From Aradus depressus (taxonomy: Eukaryota > Arthropoda > Insecta > Hemiptera > Aradidae), in NCBI GenBank assembly GCA_963662175.1, contig OY759224.1, forward strand, positions 31,009,489 to 31,073,488: 64,000 bases of DNA, in the 5' to 3' direction. Positions 1 through 13,050 of this stretch are shown here, piece by piece. Under the pieces are notes generated by a model. It searched no databases, was not told where the DNA came from, and was given only the letters and a program-made list of their open reading frames with translations. The position numbers and the translations under genes were made by a program. Numbering within the stretch: position 1 is the first letter of the stretch; each line of letters begins with the position of its first letter.

Positions 1-1090
1 TTAACAGTTTTATTTTATTCTTGGGTGTTTGTTTGAGTTTTTCTATAAATTTGGCTTCTATTTGAATTTTGTTCGTTCCGTTATAAATGTTTAAAGTTTC
101 TACTGATAACACTTAAGGTTATGTTTGGAGTTACATTTCATTCCTTCTATTGTTTTATTTTCTAAATGTAGTTCTTATCCTTTTGAATTTCTATTTTCCC
201 TTTCTTGGTTCTTAAGTTTCTGTCTTCTTTTAAATTTGGTTCATCAAAAAAAAATAAAAACGTTGCTTAGCCATTCGTGGCTATGGCAACTATTGTTTAC
301 ATAACAGATAGATAGGAAACAGAGATAGGAAAACATGAAATCCTGTTGAAAACTCAGAATCGAATTTCTGACCAATTACTTTGTAAAGATGGAGAATTAA
401 TAGTCAGATGAAAGGAATGTTAAACAAAGATGAGATGAATGAGGAGGCTGCTACGAATGTCAGATCAGATGGCGACCTACTAGGGCAGATAGTGAACTTG
501 ATAGCCATCTGCTACTGTCTCTTTCTATATGACCATTATATCACTCCGTTCAGTGACTATCAATAATATAACACATCCGACATCTAGAATCCATCTTAAC
601 ACACGATTTAAACTGAAAAACTCAAAGCAAAAGCTTGAAATAGATTCCTGAATTTACGAAATTTCATCACGTAATTAATTAAAATAACTATAGTTCCTCT
701 CTTATATATATAAATAAAAAAAAAGGAACAAATAGTTAAGAGATTATAATGTCCTCCCACAGATCTTGGAAGAAATAGGAACATTAAAAACATTTTAAAT
801 AGAAAATATGTATTCGAAAAATGAATTTTTTCTCCTTGTACAAAAACAAAATCCGGAACATTAAAAAAATATCGTCATACATAAAATCATTGATTCATAT
901 ATAAAATAGATCTGAACTAATTTATTTTATTTTTATTATCTTAGCAGAGTTCCTTCAATACCTCATATATTAAGGTATATCCTATCTAATATTGAGTGCA
1001 GTCGACTCGCGTCAGCAAAGAGCAATGGGATCCTTGTGACGAGTCTAGAGATGAAATTGAAAGACATTTTATACTAAAAAAAAAAAAAAT
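1..1090. other. AT-rich non-coding flank with an R2 repeat tail
   Basis: No gene is supported. Positions 318-386 match the 3' part of the dispersed repeat R2 described below (gaaatcctgttgaaaactc followed by aatcgaatttctgacc). The rest is AT-rich with homopolymer runs. Confidence 0.5.
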
Positions 1091-1530
1091 TATAACAATT
1101 GATCGCGCTGGAATTTTTCAATCCTGATCATTTTGGCTCAATCTACATCTAATTCTCAATGTTCATGATTTTTCAGTTTTTTTCTGAGAGATCCTTTTGG
1201 TGATAAGGTTAATTTAAAATTACATCATATATATTGTTGAATTCGTGCTTCAATAAGCTTTCATTTGACACCCTTACACGATTCCCTTAATTTTTTTTTT
1301 TTTTTTTCATTTCCAGATTTACCCTCTGGAATTAACCCAAAGAATCAAAATTCAACTTTTTATACTTCTCGTCTATAACTGGGCCACTACACTCTATCTC
1401 TGTGGTATATTTCAAATTTTTACGTTGAATAGTTTCAGAGAAAATCGCCTACGACAGACGGACGGACGGACACTGAAGTGATTCCATAAGTGTTCTGTTT
1501 TGTTAATTTTGGCACGGAACACTAAAAAGG
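1091..1530 (+). repeat. interspersed repeat with terminal hairpin
   Basis: The segment ends with a direct GACGGACGGACGGACA run, then an imperfect hairpin made of agtgttctgt and acggaacact separated by about 15 nt, then an A-rich tail. Endings of this type (GTTCCGT...ACGGAAC followed by A-rich DNA) are familiar from dispersed repeats in insects. The family and mechanism are not determined. Confidence 0.4.
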
Positions 1531-2807
1531 AGGGATAAAAAATAAATATATGAATGCGAAGCGTACCTCATAGAAAAAATAAAATGTTAGGCTTATTTAA
1601 AAAGAATATTCAACAATGTAAGTTATTCAGTTAATCATTAATGATAATTAGAAAAAAAAGTCTTATATGTATGCTGTGAAATAACTCTGATGGACTAGAG
1701 TCAGTGTTGCCAGGTTAGCGTTTGTGTTTTAATATACAAATAGTTTTTTAATTTTTAAAATTAATAAGTTGAGGTTAATTTTATATAGCAAACAACAACT
1801 CTTTGAGCTAATATCGACAATAACAAGATATTGTCTATAACTACTACCTTCTTGATATTACCAATGACAAATATAATTTATATGTTATAGTTACATAAAT
1901 AAATATAAAGTAAAGAAAAAACGTATGTTTTTGAAAAAAATATTGTCCATTTCACAAAAGAAATATAATATGAGAGTACTTTCGGTATTGCTACCATCTT
2001 CAGCCACGACAAATACTGAGTACTATTTTCTTTACTTTTTATTAAGTGTTTCACAATATCTCTGCAAAAAATTGTTTGTTTTGCTAAGTATCATAAATCA
2101 ATATTATTATTAAGATATTTTTGTCTATAATAGTGTAACTAAAGGCGAAAAAGGACTTACTTTGGAGAGAATGGTTAACAGACTGCACTCATAATGGTGG
2201 AATATAGGACAGACGACAAGATACGATAGCAATTCAATGAAGAGGAACAAAGTATTACATTATATGTGGATATATGTCACCTTTATATATCTGTTATTCT
2301 TATTCAAGTCAACATCGTTACATATATTCATACGTTTTGTTTTTGTAAACTAGGTAAATTATATTTTAAAACTGATTACGTAGTCACAAGATTATGTAAA
2401 AATTATTACATATTGACAGATATATATCGGATACAACATTTTAAAGGTTTTTGTTATCTTTGAAGGAAGATGATTAGGAGAAATGATAATCTGTATTGTT
2501 AGTTACAGAGTATTAACTTAATCACATTAAAATAAACAGGAAAATAACAGGTAACACATCATGGAATTATTTAATCACATTAATAAATAGGAAAATAACA
2601 GGTAGCCATTATGGAATTCTACAAGGGACTAATGAGATGCGGAGGAGAAACATGTGAGTTTATTCCTTAATGTTTTAGCGAATTTCTACAAATATAACCC
2701 ACTTCAATCAAATATATTCCTCATGAATACGATGATTGTGTTGCGATGTAGAAATTTACACAGATTAAATTATTGATATATTAAAAAATCAATTATTATT
2801 AATTATT
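1531..2807. other. AT-rich non-coding DNA
   Basis: No coding exon is recognised. The interval contains one copy of the CTGANGA-hairpin-GAAA module on the minus strand at 1980-2003, and a segment near 2045-2075 similar to sequence at 6470-6500 and 8465-8500. Confidence 0.4.
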
Positions 2808-3175
2808 TGTATAAAAAAAAACAGCTGTTAGGAGTGAAGTAACTTAAATAGTGATTAAATATACAAAGATGGACTAGTATATTGTTTTAAAACGAAATGT
2901 GAACAACCAATGAATGGAGACAAAAGACGACGATCAGCTGTTTTAAATAGTGTGAAACAGTCTAAGTTGTATTGTGGAAGTGGACAGTCTAGAGAGAGAA
3001 GTGTATTTAGGGTTAAGGTGTAGTGAACCATGTAGGATTAATTCCATTGAAATTTTTTTAAATACATGCACCTCCAAAATTGCATGTCTTGAACTTTCGA
3101 ATTTTTTTGAGGCTCTTTTCGCAAATTACTGTCGAAATCAAAATTTAGTAGAATACCAGCTATAATTTCTCCAGG
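2808..3175 (+). repeat. dispersed repeat R3, copy 1
   Basis: It shares long stretches with 38380-38620 and 38990-39065 (for example aacaaccaatgaatggagac and cagctgtt), and in reverse with 46690-46880. At its end lies a hairpin ACATGCA-10 nt-TGCATGT (3064-3087) followed by cttgaactttcga. The same module recurs at 29807, 39011 and 59928. Confidence 0.6.
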
Positions 3176-3293
3176 AAATGTAATATTTAATTAAATTTTA
3201 TTATTTATTATTTACATGAATTTTATTTAAATTAATTATTATTTTTAATTTTACATTTTTTCCGTTATGACAATCTATTTGTGTATACATTTC

Positions 3294-3545
3294 AAATTTT
3301 GTGCAAAAATCACATGAAGATCTTTTAACCAGAAAAATTGGATCAACAAAAAGAAGAAAATGGAGAGACTCTTTCATTTTGCGCCAAACGCTTAAATTCG
3401 TGGTTTCCGACCAGTAACAGATTATATAGAGCAGGGGTGGCCAAACCGAATGATCTTGCGGGCCACTTTGGAAATGCATTATAATCCCGCGGGCCGCATA
3501 TAAAATTATATATCTCCCATATTAGATTTGAACCCACTACAAAGA
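3294..3545 (-). mobile_element. hAT transposon fragment, duplicated copy
   Basis: Positions 3294-3535 repeat 4165-4413 almost base for base. The fragment contains a transposase C-terminal-like stretch and the terminus gcaggggtggccaaac. It is a partial duplicate; a young SINE was inserted between the two copies. Confidence 0.55.
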
Positions 3546-3661
3546 ATTCTTGGAGTGAAAATTTAAAACAGAATGAATTATTACTTCATTCAATAAAAAC
3601 TTATTGTTTTTATTATTATTCATATGTATACATATATAAACATAGATAATATAATAATGAA

Positions 3662-4001
3662 GAGGGCGCCGTAGCTCAGTGGTATGCGTGTTTGACTTCT
3701 GAGCACAAGAACGTGGGTTCGAAACCCGACCGAGGCCCTTAGTTTATTTTATCTGGGAGGTGAAATAAACTTAAGCACGCCGTCCTTCGGATGGGACGTT
3801 AAGCGATGGTCCCGAGCCTGTACGATGTCAGGTACTCGTTAAAGACCCCTGCCCTAAGTGAATAAAAATTTAGGGTAGGCAAAATTTAGGACTCCCAGAG
3901 TAGAGTCGGGCTCATGTCCACCAGAGTGACAAAAGAGCGCTTTGATAGTAGGCGATATGACCTCGTTGTTAAAGCCCGGGCATGAGTCATAAAACCTAAC
4001 C
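3662..4001 (+). mobile_element. SINE-A, full-length copy with 12-bp target duplication
   Basis: This is a tRNA-derived SINE. Its head carries a box A (TAGCTCAGTGG) and a box B (GGTTCGAAACC) of an RNA polymerase III promoter. The body has conserved blocks (gccgtccttcggatgggac, gagcctgtacgatgtcagg, tagggtaggcaaaatttagg) and the end is cataaaacctaacc. Flanking duplications tataataatgaa lie at 3650-3661 and 4002-4013. It has no coding potential; it would be mobilised by a partner LINE. Confidence 0.85.
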
Positions 4002-4067
4002 TATAATAATGAAATGATCGAATAATATTATAATAATATTTGAATTTATTTAATTAGTGAGATATTT

Positions 4068-4300
4068 GTTTCTCAACTCTTCTCGATCTCAATGCTTGTA
4101 TTTGCACATCGTAATTGATATTGCAGGTTTTCGTCCGTTAAGTTCGAGCATGATTTATGTTTGTTAAATTTTGTGCAAAAATCACATGAAGATCTTTTAA
4201 CCAGAAAAATTGGATCAACAAAAAGAAGAAAATGGAGAGACTCTTTCATTTTGCGCCAAACGCTTAAATTCGTGGTTTCCGACCAGTAACAGATTATATA
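4068..4300 (-). pseudogene. hAT transposase C-terminal fragment
   Basis: Read on the minus strand this ends with a stretch (LTDENLQYQLRCANTSIEIE) that fits the C-terminal dimerisation region of hAT transposases of the GTF2IRD2/ZBED-like group. A frameshift breaks the last residues. Only the 3' end of the gene is present and no DDE catalytic part is visible. It adjoins a hAT-type inverted terminus at 4304, so it is a relic. Confidence 0.5.
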
Positions 4301-4303
4301 GAG

Positions 4304-4684
4304 CAGGGGTGGCCAAACCGAATGATCTTGCGGGCCACTTTGGAAATGCATTAAAATCCCGCGGGCCGCATATAAAATTATATATCTCCCATATTAGATT
4401 TGAACCCACTACAAAAAATTTTCGAACAAACATTTTCGAAAAAAAACGATTCGCAGGTGTAACTTGGTCCAAAAGCGCTGACAACTTTTTTGTGCCAGAT
4501 TTCTCAAATTAGAAAATTTTTCTTTTGTGACATAAGTGTTATAAAAATTTATTTTTATTATTTGCTACAAAACACTACACTATAAACAAAAATATTGCAC
4601 AAAAAAAAAACATATTTTGTAATATTGTGATGAATTTCGAGGGCCGTAAAATTATTCAAGGCGGGCCGCGCGTTGGTCACTCGA
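4304..4684. mobile_element. hAT-type non-autonomous element
   Basis: The left end is CAGGGGTGGCCAAACC and the right end, reverse-complemented, reads GAGTGACCAACGCGCGGCCC. Both are followed inside by GCGGGCC blocks, typical of SPIN/buster-like hAT termini. A clean 8-bp target duplication was not found. Confidence 0.5.
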
Positions 4685-4689
4685 TATTA

Positions 4690-5020
4690 AATATAGTATT
4701 CTATTAAATTTGAGCTACAAAAAGTTGGTCTATAGGCATTAGAAGCCAACTTATGTCGTTCAGAAGAGTGGCTAATGTATTAAGTAAATGCTTAGATTTT
4801 CATTTTCTATTTAGCCAATATGACTTCCGATGAAAGAAGATAAAAAAAAAAGTTCAAAATATATTCTATGGAATTTGATGACTTAAGACAGTAAAAATAT
4901 GGCAGGAAAATGATGACGAACATCTACCAAATTGTTCTACCCTCTTAGAGGATCGAAAACCATGGGTCAGTTTCTCAGATAAAGAATATACGTGCATATT
5001 TCATAATTTATTAAATTTTA
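4690..5020. other. non-coding DNA
   Basis: No gene, RNA or repeat is recognised here. Confidence 0.3.
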
Positions 5021-5021
5021 T

Positions 5022-5343
5022 AGGTTAGGTTTTATCACTCATGCCTGGGCTTTAACTAAGAGGTCATATCGCCTACTAACAGAGCGCTCTTTCGTCACTC
5101 AAGTGGACATGAGCCCGACTCTACTGTGATTCAAATTTTGCCTACCCTAAATTTTTATTCACCTAGGGTAGGGATCTTTAACGAGTACCTGTCATCATAC
5201 AGGCTCGGGACCATCGCTTAGCGTCCCATCCGAAGGACGGCGTGCTTAAGTTTATTTTACCTTCCAGATAAAATAAAATTTAATGTATTGACATGAGCCA
5301 GACTCTATTGTACGAGTCCTAAATTTTGCATACCCTAAATTCA
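5022..5343 (-). mobile_element. SINE-A, 5'-truncated copy plus second fragment
   Basis: Positions 5022-5275 match the body and 3' end of SINE-A in reverse and lack the tRNA-like head. A second short fragment of the same family follows at 5290-5343. Confidence 0.75.
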
Positions 5344-5443
5344 GTTATCTTCTGCGTCCGTAGATTTTTTATTTAATTATTACTATTTCTTTTTTTTTTC
5401 TTGCTACTAATTGATCTTAAGCCCCTTAAATACTAAAACAGCT

Positions 5444-5916
5444 TTATTTATACTGAAACATGGGTGGTATCGGTAACATTACTGAGTGGGACTGTAGAAT
5501 TCTAGTTGAGGCTCCGAGATTTGTTTTTTGTAGAACTAGTCTAGAACTAGGGAATAATCTTGAACGAAAATACTCAAATAAGACAAATAAGAACCTCAAA
5601 ACAGGGATAGGAGCGGGGATCCAACATGGCTGCCAGTGAGAAGTCTCCTGAGAGAGAAGAGCTTCAGTCTTGCGACAGAACGCACTCAAAACCCACCTGG
5701 AGGAAGGAATCCTCACATCTAGTATACCTCCAGCCTATAGGGTGTTCCAGTAGACAACCTGGCAGAGTTGAGGACATCACAGGGACTTCATTCCACACCC
5801 TGACAAGGCTATTCTCATCCCATGAAGAACTTCTGACATTTCATTTCAACAAAGATAAGTATCAACCATCCATTCATTCTTCAATCTCATTTCATCAAAA
5901 AATATCGATCAAGTAA
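5444..5916 (-). pseudogene. probable LINE 3'-end remnant
   Basis: On the minus strand around 5760-5860 the translation contains NSLVRVWNEVP and, in a shifted frame, DVLNSARLST. This resembles the conserved ending of many LINE ORF2 proteins (R-x-WN-x-LP), with a frameshift between the parts. A 96-codon plus-strand frame (5626-5916) starting in a good context (CAACATGGCTGCC) overlaps it and cannot be fully excluded as a small exon. Confidence 0.35.
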
Positions 5917-5939
5917 TTTAAAATATTAAGTCCTCAACA

Positions 5940-7560
5940 AAATTATAATTTAGGTTAATATTGAAATTTTGATATAGAAAAAAGACCCTGTTTGCAGAAT
6001 ACATAATTATCCTTTACAGTCTAACCATTTTATTATTTTAATTCTGATTCCTATCTCTATTATTTTTCTATATTATTATATATATATATATAACAATTAA
6101 TAATATGTATAATAATTATTAATATGTATAATAATTATATATTAATAGATAATTGAGATAGGAATCAGAATTAAAATAATAAATTGGTTAGACTGTAATG
6201 GATAATTATTATATATCTTCTACACAATTAAAATGTTATTTGTTGCTTTAGTCACAATTAGTTTTACTGTCATATCTTTTACTCAAATCTAGCACATATC
6301 AAGTCATTAATAATGTATATATGCCAATACAGGCCCTGAGGAAGACACACTCAGTGCCGAAAGCTTGGCAGATATTCTACAAGTTTGTTTTCGTCGACCA
6401 CAAGCCTCATCCTCATATATTTTATATATATTGTGGAATACATAATGTTATTAAAAATTTATATTATATGTTTCACAATATCTCTGCAGAAAATGTTAAG
6501 TGTCATTAGTTATCAGAGTATTAGAATCGAGATCCTCTTTCTCTCTTCTCCATATGAGGTTTTGAATTTAAAAATAAAAATTTCATGTGATACATTCATT
6601 ACATCGACAAAGTTGGGACTTTTGTGTTAAGCGTCCCTCCTAATTCCCCACCTTCCCTTTGGTCCATTTGGCTAAAAATCATAAATTTTAATTCTGATTT
6701 ATATCTCAATTAAAATAATAAATCGGTTAGAGTGTAATAGATGATTATGTTTTCAGCAAACAGGGTCTTCTAAATTATTTGATCGAAATTTTCAATATGG
6801 CATCCAAACCAAATAATAAACATAAAATTCAGTAACACTCAAGCTGACCACTCAATAGGCCGCCAGGAAGAGCGGAAACCAAGCCAAAACTATAAATAGA
6901 TGTCTTCTTGCATTTTTTTTATATTCCTGATAAGCCCTTTCATGTTATACCTAACAAAATATAGAAGTACTTGGTAAGCTTATGAGAAATTTATAGTAAA
7001 TCGAATTTAGAATATTGTGATTATCAACTATACTAGAATAAATATTTTATTATTATTAAAAAATGTATAAATATTTTATGTTCACCGTCCCGTAGGGAAA
7101 GTTAGGTAACTGTAACAATTTGTTTTTGTTTTTTAGTCCTCAGCATCAAAGTGAGAGCATTTCTGAAAAATGTACGTCATTCCTCATAGTTTACGCTTAT
7201 GGTCGATAATAACAAACTTGTAGAATCTCTGACAAGCTTTCGGCACTGAGTGTACCTTCTTCAGGGCGTGTATTGACATGTACATTATTAATGAGTTGAT
7301 GTATGCTAGATTTGAGTAAAATATATGGCAGTAAAACTAATTGTGACTGAATCAATAAAATAACATTTAAATTATTTACACCAAAACTAACTGAAATACC
7401 GATATCTAAACAAAAGGCAACATCCTGAGCGAGCAGAAGTTTTAAAATTAATAAAATATAATATTTAAACAAAACAAACCAAAAAAATGATGTAACACGT
7501 AAAATAAAGTAATCCCATAAACAACCTATGTATATCATCCACGAATAGATTTTTCACTAT
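5940..7560. repeat. mosaic of inverted and direct repeats
   Basis: No gene is supported. It contains an inverted repeat with arms 6003-6057 and 6155-6209, a third copy of the arm near 6690-6750, an R2 fragment at 6520-6690, and CTGANGA-hairpin modules at 6336-6362 (+) and 7238-7264 (-). The interval 7200-7345 is the reverse of 6230-6400. Open frames here, including the 113-codon one at 7197-7538 (-), are repeat sequence. Confidence 0.5.
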
Positions 7561-7683
7561 TAAAAAGAAAAAATACATAAGTATATCATTAAACTTATAT
7601 TCGTGGATGATGTAGGATGTTTTTGAGATTACTTTATTATATGTGTGACATCACATTTTGGTTTGTTTTGTTTAAATATTATA

Positions 7684-8253
7684 CAGTGTAAACTCTATAT
7701 AGCGACACTTAAGGGACTGATTTTATGGCGTTATGGTTGTTCTTAAATGAAGAAAAGAAAAATCAATACATTACATTTACCTGATAGTATTTTACTATTA
7801 TAATATGTATTTACTAATAAAGTATAACATACAAACAACAAACATTAATATTGATGCAAATAACAACGCTTATTGCGTATAGTCTGTTATCTTCATCTGA
7901 CGTTTTTTGCTGTTCCAGTATTTTAAGGTAATCACAACAAACAAAAGAACGAATTTCTTAGAATCTTCGGTACGTATGATGCCGACAGCGAGGTAAATAC
8001 GTACTAAACAATAAAGCAACAAAATAACAAACAAAAGAACGTACACAGCTGCAGTTCTTATTAATTTGGTAACTTGAAAGTATGTACAGTTTATTGCTTA
8101 GTAATGACGTATTGTCGTTATTCAGAGTGGTTGTGATGCTACATAGAGTGTATCATTGTATGGACAACAAGGTAAACCAACCAGATTCAAGTAATTTCCA
8201 TGTTTTAGGGAGTTTGTCGTTAAATCGAGTGGCGTTAAATGGAGTTTACACTG
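7684..8253. mobile_element. pogo/Tigger-type MITE
   Basis: This 570-bp element is flanked by TA (7682-7683 and 8254-8255). The inverted ends read CAGTGTAAACTCTATATAGC and, from the right, CAGTGTAAACTCCATTTAAC. CAGT ends with TA duplication fit the pogo/Tigger branch of Tc1/mariner. The sequence on both sides is the reverse of 7390-7560, which lacks the insertion and so serves as an internal empty site. No transposase is left. Confidence 0.75.
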
Positions 8254-8890
8254 TATTTCTTTATTTTAAAAATTCTGCTCGCTCAGGATGTTGTCTTTCT
8301 TTAGATATCATTTATTTTTAAATTTTCACTCATGATATACGTTTGTATTTATGTATATAATTGTTTTTGTTTGTTTGTTTGTTTACATCGTCCACAAGCC
8401 TCATCCTCATATATTTTATATACATATATTGTGAAATTGATATTATTAAAAACATTTTACTTTGTATTATATGTTTCACAATATTTCTACAGAAAATGTT
8501 AAGTAACATTAGTTATAAGAGTATTTGAATCGAGACCCTCTTCTCTGGCCCCCTCCTTCCCATCGCGGAAAACTAATAGGTGTCATCCTTATGAGGTTTT
8601 GAATTTAAAATAAAATTTCATGTCATACATTCATTACATGGACAGTTGTGACTTTAGTGTTGCGTCCACCCCAATCTCCCACTTCCCTTTGGTCCATTTG
8701 GCTGAAAATCAATAGGTGTCGTCCTTGGAGGTTTCTGGATTCACATATAAAATTTCGTGTCTATACGTTCATTCTATTGGAAGTTATTGGTCAAAAAACG
8801 AGAAATTCTGTTGAAAACTCCGCATCGAATTTTTGCCCGATTACGTAACTTCCCCTATTTCGTATATCTGTGAAAATGAAAACACAAAAC
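8254..8890 (+). repeat. repeat flank and R2 copy
   Basis: Positions 8385-8515 repeat 6390-6520 (caagcctcatcctcatatat). Positions 8516-8890 are a copy of R2 with two internal subunits and the tail ending at the tatttcgtata hairpin. Confidence 0.55.
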
Positions 8891-8899
8891 ATCATCTTC

Positions 8900-9365
8900 A
8901 AATTTTATCATAACTTTTCCTATAAGAAAGTAAAAATAAGAGAAAATTATATACATACTTTTCATTTATGAAATACATTTTTTTCGAAGATCACTTAATT
9001 GAAAAATAATGACTAGCTTTCGACGCAGTTGGGTGTGACGACGAACTCACAAATAAAACAATTACTGAAACAATGTTAACACAAACGGACACACCCCTAA
9101 GAATTGCGAAGGAATAAAGACTTGAATGAAACACCTACACAATTTTTTGTGGGACAAAAACCAATTCTCATTGATACACACATTGCTCTGGGAGTAAACA
9201 TGAATTGACGTAAATAAAATTTGCATATGACGCTAAGAATTTTTATAATACCGTTGGATTTTATTTAAGAACGAAAAAAATTAGCGGCGAATCACCGTGG
9301 TTGAACTTCCTCAGCTTGAATTATTGGTCAACTAGTTTCTCAAAACTCACCACCAATGAGTTAAC
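8900..9365. other. non-coding DNA
   Basis: AT-rich. I see no gene or clear repeat. Confidence 0.3.
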
Positions 9366-10545
9366 TGAAGTCTGCCTTTTGCTTACCACATACTAGCTGC
9401 AGTGCCGTTGCCTAGAATATAATAGCTGCGAAGTCTGCTATTGCCTAGCACATAATAGCTGAGGCGACTGCCTTTTGTCTACCACATAATAGCTGAGGCG
9501 ACTGCCATTTGTCTACCACATAATAGCTGAGGCGACTGACTTTTGTCTACCACATAATACCTGAGGCGACTGCCATTTGTCTACCACATAATAGCTGAGA
9601 CGACTGACTTTTATCTACCACATACTAGCTGAGGAGACTGCCTTTTGTCTACCACATAATAGCTGAGGCGACTGCCTTTTGTCTACCACATAATAGCTGA
9701 GGCGACTGCCTTTTGTCTACCACATAATAGCTGAGGCGACTGTCTTTTGTCTACCACATAATAGCTGAGGCGACTGACTTTTGTCTACCACATACTAGCT
9801 GAGGAGACTGACTTTTGTCTACCACATAATAGCTGAGGCGACTGCCTTTTGTCTCCACATAATAGCTGAGGCGACTGCCTTTTGTCTACCACATAATAGC
9901 TGAGGCGACTGCCTTTTGTCTACCACATAATAGCTGAGGAGACTGCCTTTGTCTACCACATTATAACTTCTAAGTTGAGGAACGCGGACATATTGTGGAA
10001 TTTGTAATAAATAAATAAAACAAACTTACTTTTTGAAATATTGTCTATTCCACTAAAGATAATTATAAAACTACCTGTTTTGGCCACACACCATCGTCAG
10101 GTCTAGTTATGAACTACCACATACTAGCTGAGGAGACCGCCGTTGCCTAGCACATAATAGCTAAGAAGTGTGCCTTTTGTCTACTACATACTAGCTAAGA
10201 AGTCTGCCATAGTCTACCCACATAATAACTGAGACGTTGCCGTTGCCTAGCACATAATAACTGAGAAGTTGCTATTGCCTAGCACATAATAGCTAAGAAG
10301 TGTGCCTTTTGTCTACTACATACTAGCTAAGAAGTCTGCCATAGTCTACCCACATAATAACTGAGACGTTGCCGTTGCCTACCACATAATAGCTAAGAAG
10401 TGTGCCTTTTGTCTACTACATACTAGCTAAGAAGTCTGCCATAGTCTACCCACATAATAACTGAGACGTTGCCGTTGCCTAGCACATAATAACTGAGAAG
10501 TTGCTATTGCCTAGCACATAATAGCTGACGTGACCGCCGTTGCCT
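9366..10545. repeat. minisatellite, ~34-bp unit, interrupted
   Basis: The unit is cacataatagctgaggcgac followed by tgccttttgtctac, repeated about 17 times to 9972, mostly with point changes. A 140-bp insert (9973-10112) then interrupts the array, containing a LINE-like ATAAATAAATAAA tail and a CTGACGA-hairpin module. The array resumes with a divergent variant (gttgcctagcacataatagc) to about 10545. Adjacent copies carry no unique spacers. Confidence 0.85.
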
Positions 10546-12570
10546 ACAACACACAAATTTATGTGATAAGGAATGTTATATAAAATCTCAACTTACGAAG
10601 AATGAAAGATAAACTTCTTAACAATTAATACAGGATATAATCATTATCCTATCCTTAATACTAAAATCTCCTTTGATTTTTCAAAACTTTAAATATTCTT
10701 GGATACAAAAACTGTGTTTGCCACACCACCGAGACACAAACAATAATTAAAATGACTAAATAAGTGTTGCCAGATGTAATTGAAACAATTATTCCAACTA
10801 ATTTAATTTCACTCATCTTCCCACTATCAAGACAAGAAGGGCGTGGTACATACCATAAATATTCAGCAGAGCTGTAAGCAACAAACTTTTTAAAGTTTTT
10901 GATTTGTCGATTTTCTATGTTCTCATCTGCAAATGTACAGAAGAAATAATGAATCGAGGACGAAGCAAAATTTGTAAAACAAAAATGACATTAAAATAAC
11001 CAAATGTATCATAGAAACTACCAAATGAATCATCGGAGTGGGGGAGAGCATTGTCTGTTGTCAGGGATATCATAGAGAATTGTTTAAATATTTTTTATAA
11101 ATTGTATATATATATATATATTTTTTTTTTAAACGAAGAGGGAAATAACTAATACTTGGGCTGATCCGGTTCATCTTATCGATATTTCAGATAAGAAAAT
11201 GATAAGAGAAATATTCAACTCAAGAGCACATTACTTCATAAATGTTTATAATTCTAAAAATATATTTCAATATACTAAGAAAAAAAACAGGGAGATGCAT
11301 ACATCATTTCATTTCCATGGTAAAGTGGCATAAAACTGTGTGCTATAACTGATAAGACAAATGCAGTCCTGATAACAATTATTAGACTTATGAACTAATA
11401 AGTTATAATCTAAAAAAAAGAAAAGGGACATCCACATTTCGCTTTAGTTGTAACAGTAAAAATTAAGTGGAAGATACACTTAGTCAAAACAATTCCTTCA
11501 AAGTCAAAAACAAATGATTTTGAGTATCATAAAAAATAGAAGTTACGATTTTCGTGAAAATAACGTAATAAATGTTTGCGCCAAAAAACAAAATAAAAAC
11601 GGCCTTATATTGCCCACTTATACAATAAACATACGTCACAATAATTATTGAGATAGGCAGAAAATCATAAAAAATTGTGAGATACTGAAAAACATCTGTA
11701 ATAGCTAGTTGTTACCAGTTCAAGATTAAATGTTACGCAGTTAGGTGATCACAGAATTGAACTGTAAAAAATACATACTCATCGTTACTTTAAAAAAATA
11801 ATTCTAAACACTACTCTAGGATAAATGTTTATCAAAGAATATATATGGAAATGAATGCTGAAAAATATACATATTAAAATGTAAGAAAATGGAGATGAGT
11901 TTAAAAAGAAGGAAGAATGTGACTTTGAAAGGAAACTGATGAAACCATACCTTGAAATATATAATCAAATAATTAATACATAAGACTGGTACCTTTTGGG
12001 AAAACCACTGGTTAGCTTCAATTAGATTTCGCGGAGGAATGGTGAAAGAGTTTCAGAACAAGTAATAATGAAAAAGAATAACGTAGACAGATCGTGTAGG
12101 GACGAAAGACGGACACGAAATGGACTCAGTCAAAAGCCATATTATAACAGATATCGATTCTTATCATGTGACCAATAAACTACCGGTTGCCAACTTAACA
12201 AACTATTTCTTATCACTATTAAATTACACAGATTATTCAATAAACAATTTTGTTGAATATTACTATTTGCAATAATTATAATAATTATTAATTTCTAGTT
12301 TTCAACAATATAACAATGATTATTACTTATTATTATAAATGTTCAAAAAAAAAAGTTTTAATTCTTGTATTACATATTACAAACCCCTCCCCCTATTCTA
12401 GTCGGAACTTCAAACTTATGTTTTTAGACGAAATGACAATGATTTGGCTGTTTAGACGTCATACGTCTACTTTTATGAAGTATAGAATAAGTTATTTAAG
12501 CTTTCAAAAATTCGAAGTTTTTAACGAGATTTCAAGTTTTCCGTCCTGTAGTATCCAAATGGGAAAAAAA
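10546..12570. other. AT-rich non-coding DNA
   Basis: No exon, RNA gene or recognisable transposon was found in this 2-kb stretch. A (TA)n run lies near 11105. Sequence from about 12400 may be the end of the R2 copy that follows. Confidence 0.35.
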
Positions 12571-13018
12571 TGTCTGTCTGTCTGTGTGTCTGTGAATACG
12601 ATAACTCCCGATAGAATGAATTTATCGACACTCAATTTTTATATGAGTCCTGAACAATCTAACGACGACACCTATTGTTTTTCCGTTAAATCGACCAAAG
12701 GGAAGAGGGGACTAGTATGCCGATAGAATGAATGAATCAACACGAAATTTTATATGTGTGACCACATAGCGACAAAACCTATCCATTTTCAGCCAAATCG
12801 GTCAAAGGAGAGGGGGGATTGGGGGAGAAGCTTAACACAAAAACGTCAATAACTGCCGATGTAGTGTCATTGCGGGTTCGAATCCCGTCCGGGAGTGAGT
12901 TTTATTTCGTAGATAGAACTCCCTCCCGGGGCCATGGATGTCTTAAATAATTATACATAACACATTGACATGGCTAATTTGCACCGTTCATAAAGCCAAA
13001 AGAAAAAAAAAAAAAAAG

Positions 13019-13050
<32 letters not shown>

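Noticed and set aside
3662..3735. Functional tRNA gene at the SINE-A heads (also 28683, 32409, 46921)
   Set aside because: Boxes A and B are present, but the acceptor stem does not pair properly and each head continues into the SINE body. These are tRNA-derived SINEs.
6336..6362. Active hammerhead ribozyme
   Set aside because: The core order fits, but stems I and III cannot be drawn and an extra nucleotide separates CTGANGA from the hairpin. It is reported only as a structured module.
7197..7538. Membrane-protein-like frame of 113 codons (-)
   Set aside because: It spans repeat sequence, overlaps the hairpin module, and its inverted copy at 7590-8320 does not keep the frame. The hydrophobicity comes from AT-rich codons.
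9366..10545. CRISPR-like array
   Set aside because: The repeats are directly adjacent with no unique spacers, no cas-type genes occur, and the DNA is eukaryotic. It is a minisatellite.
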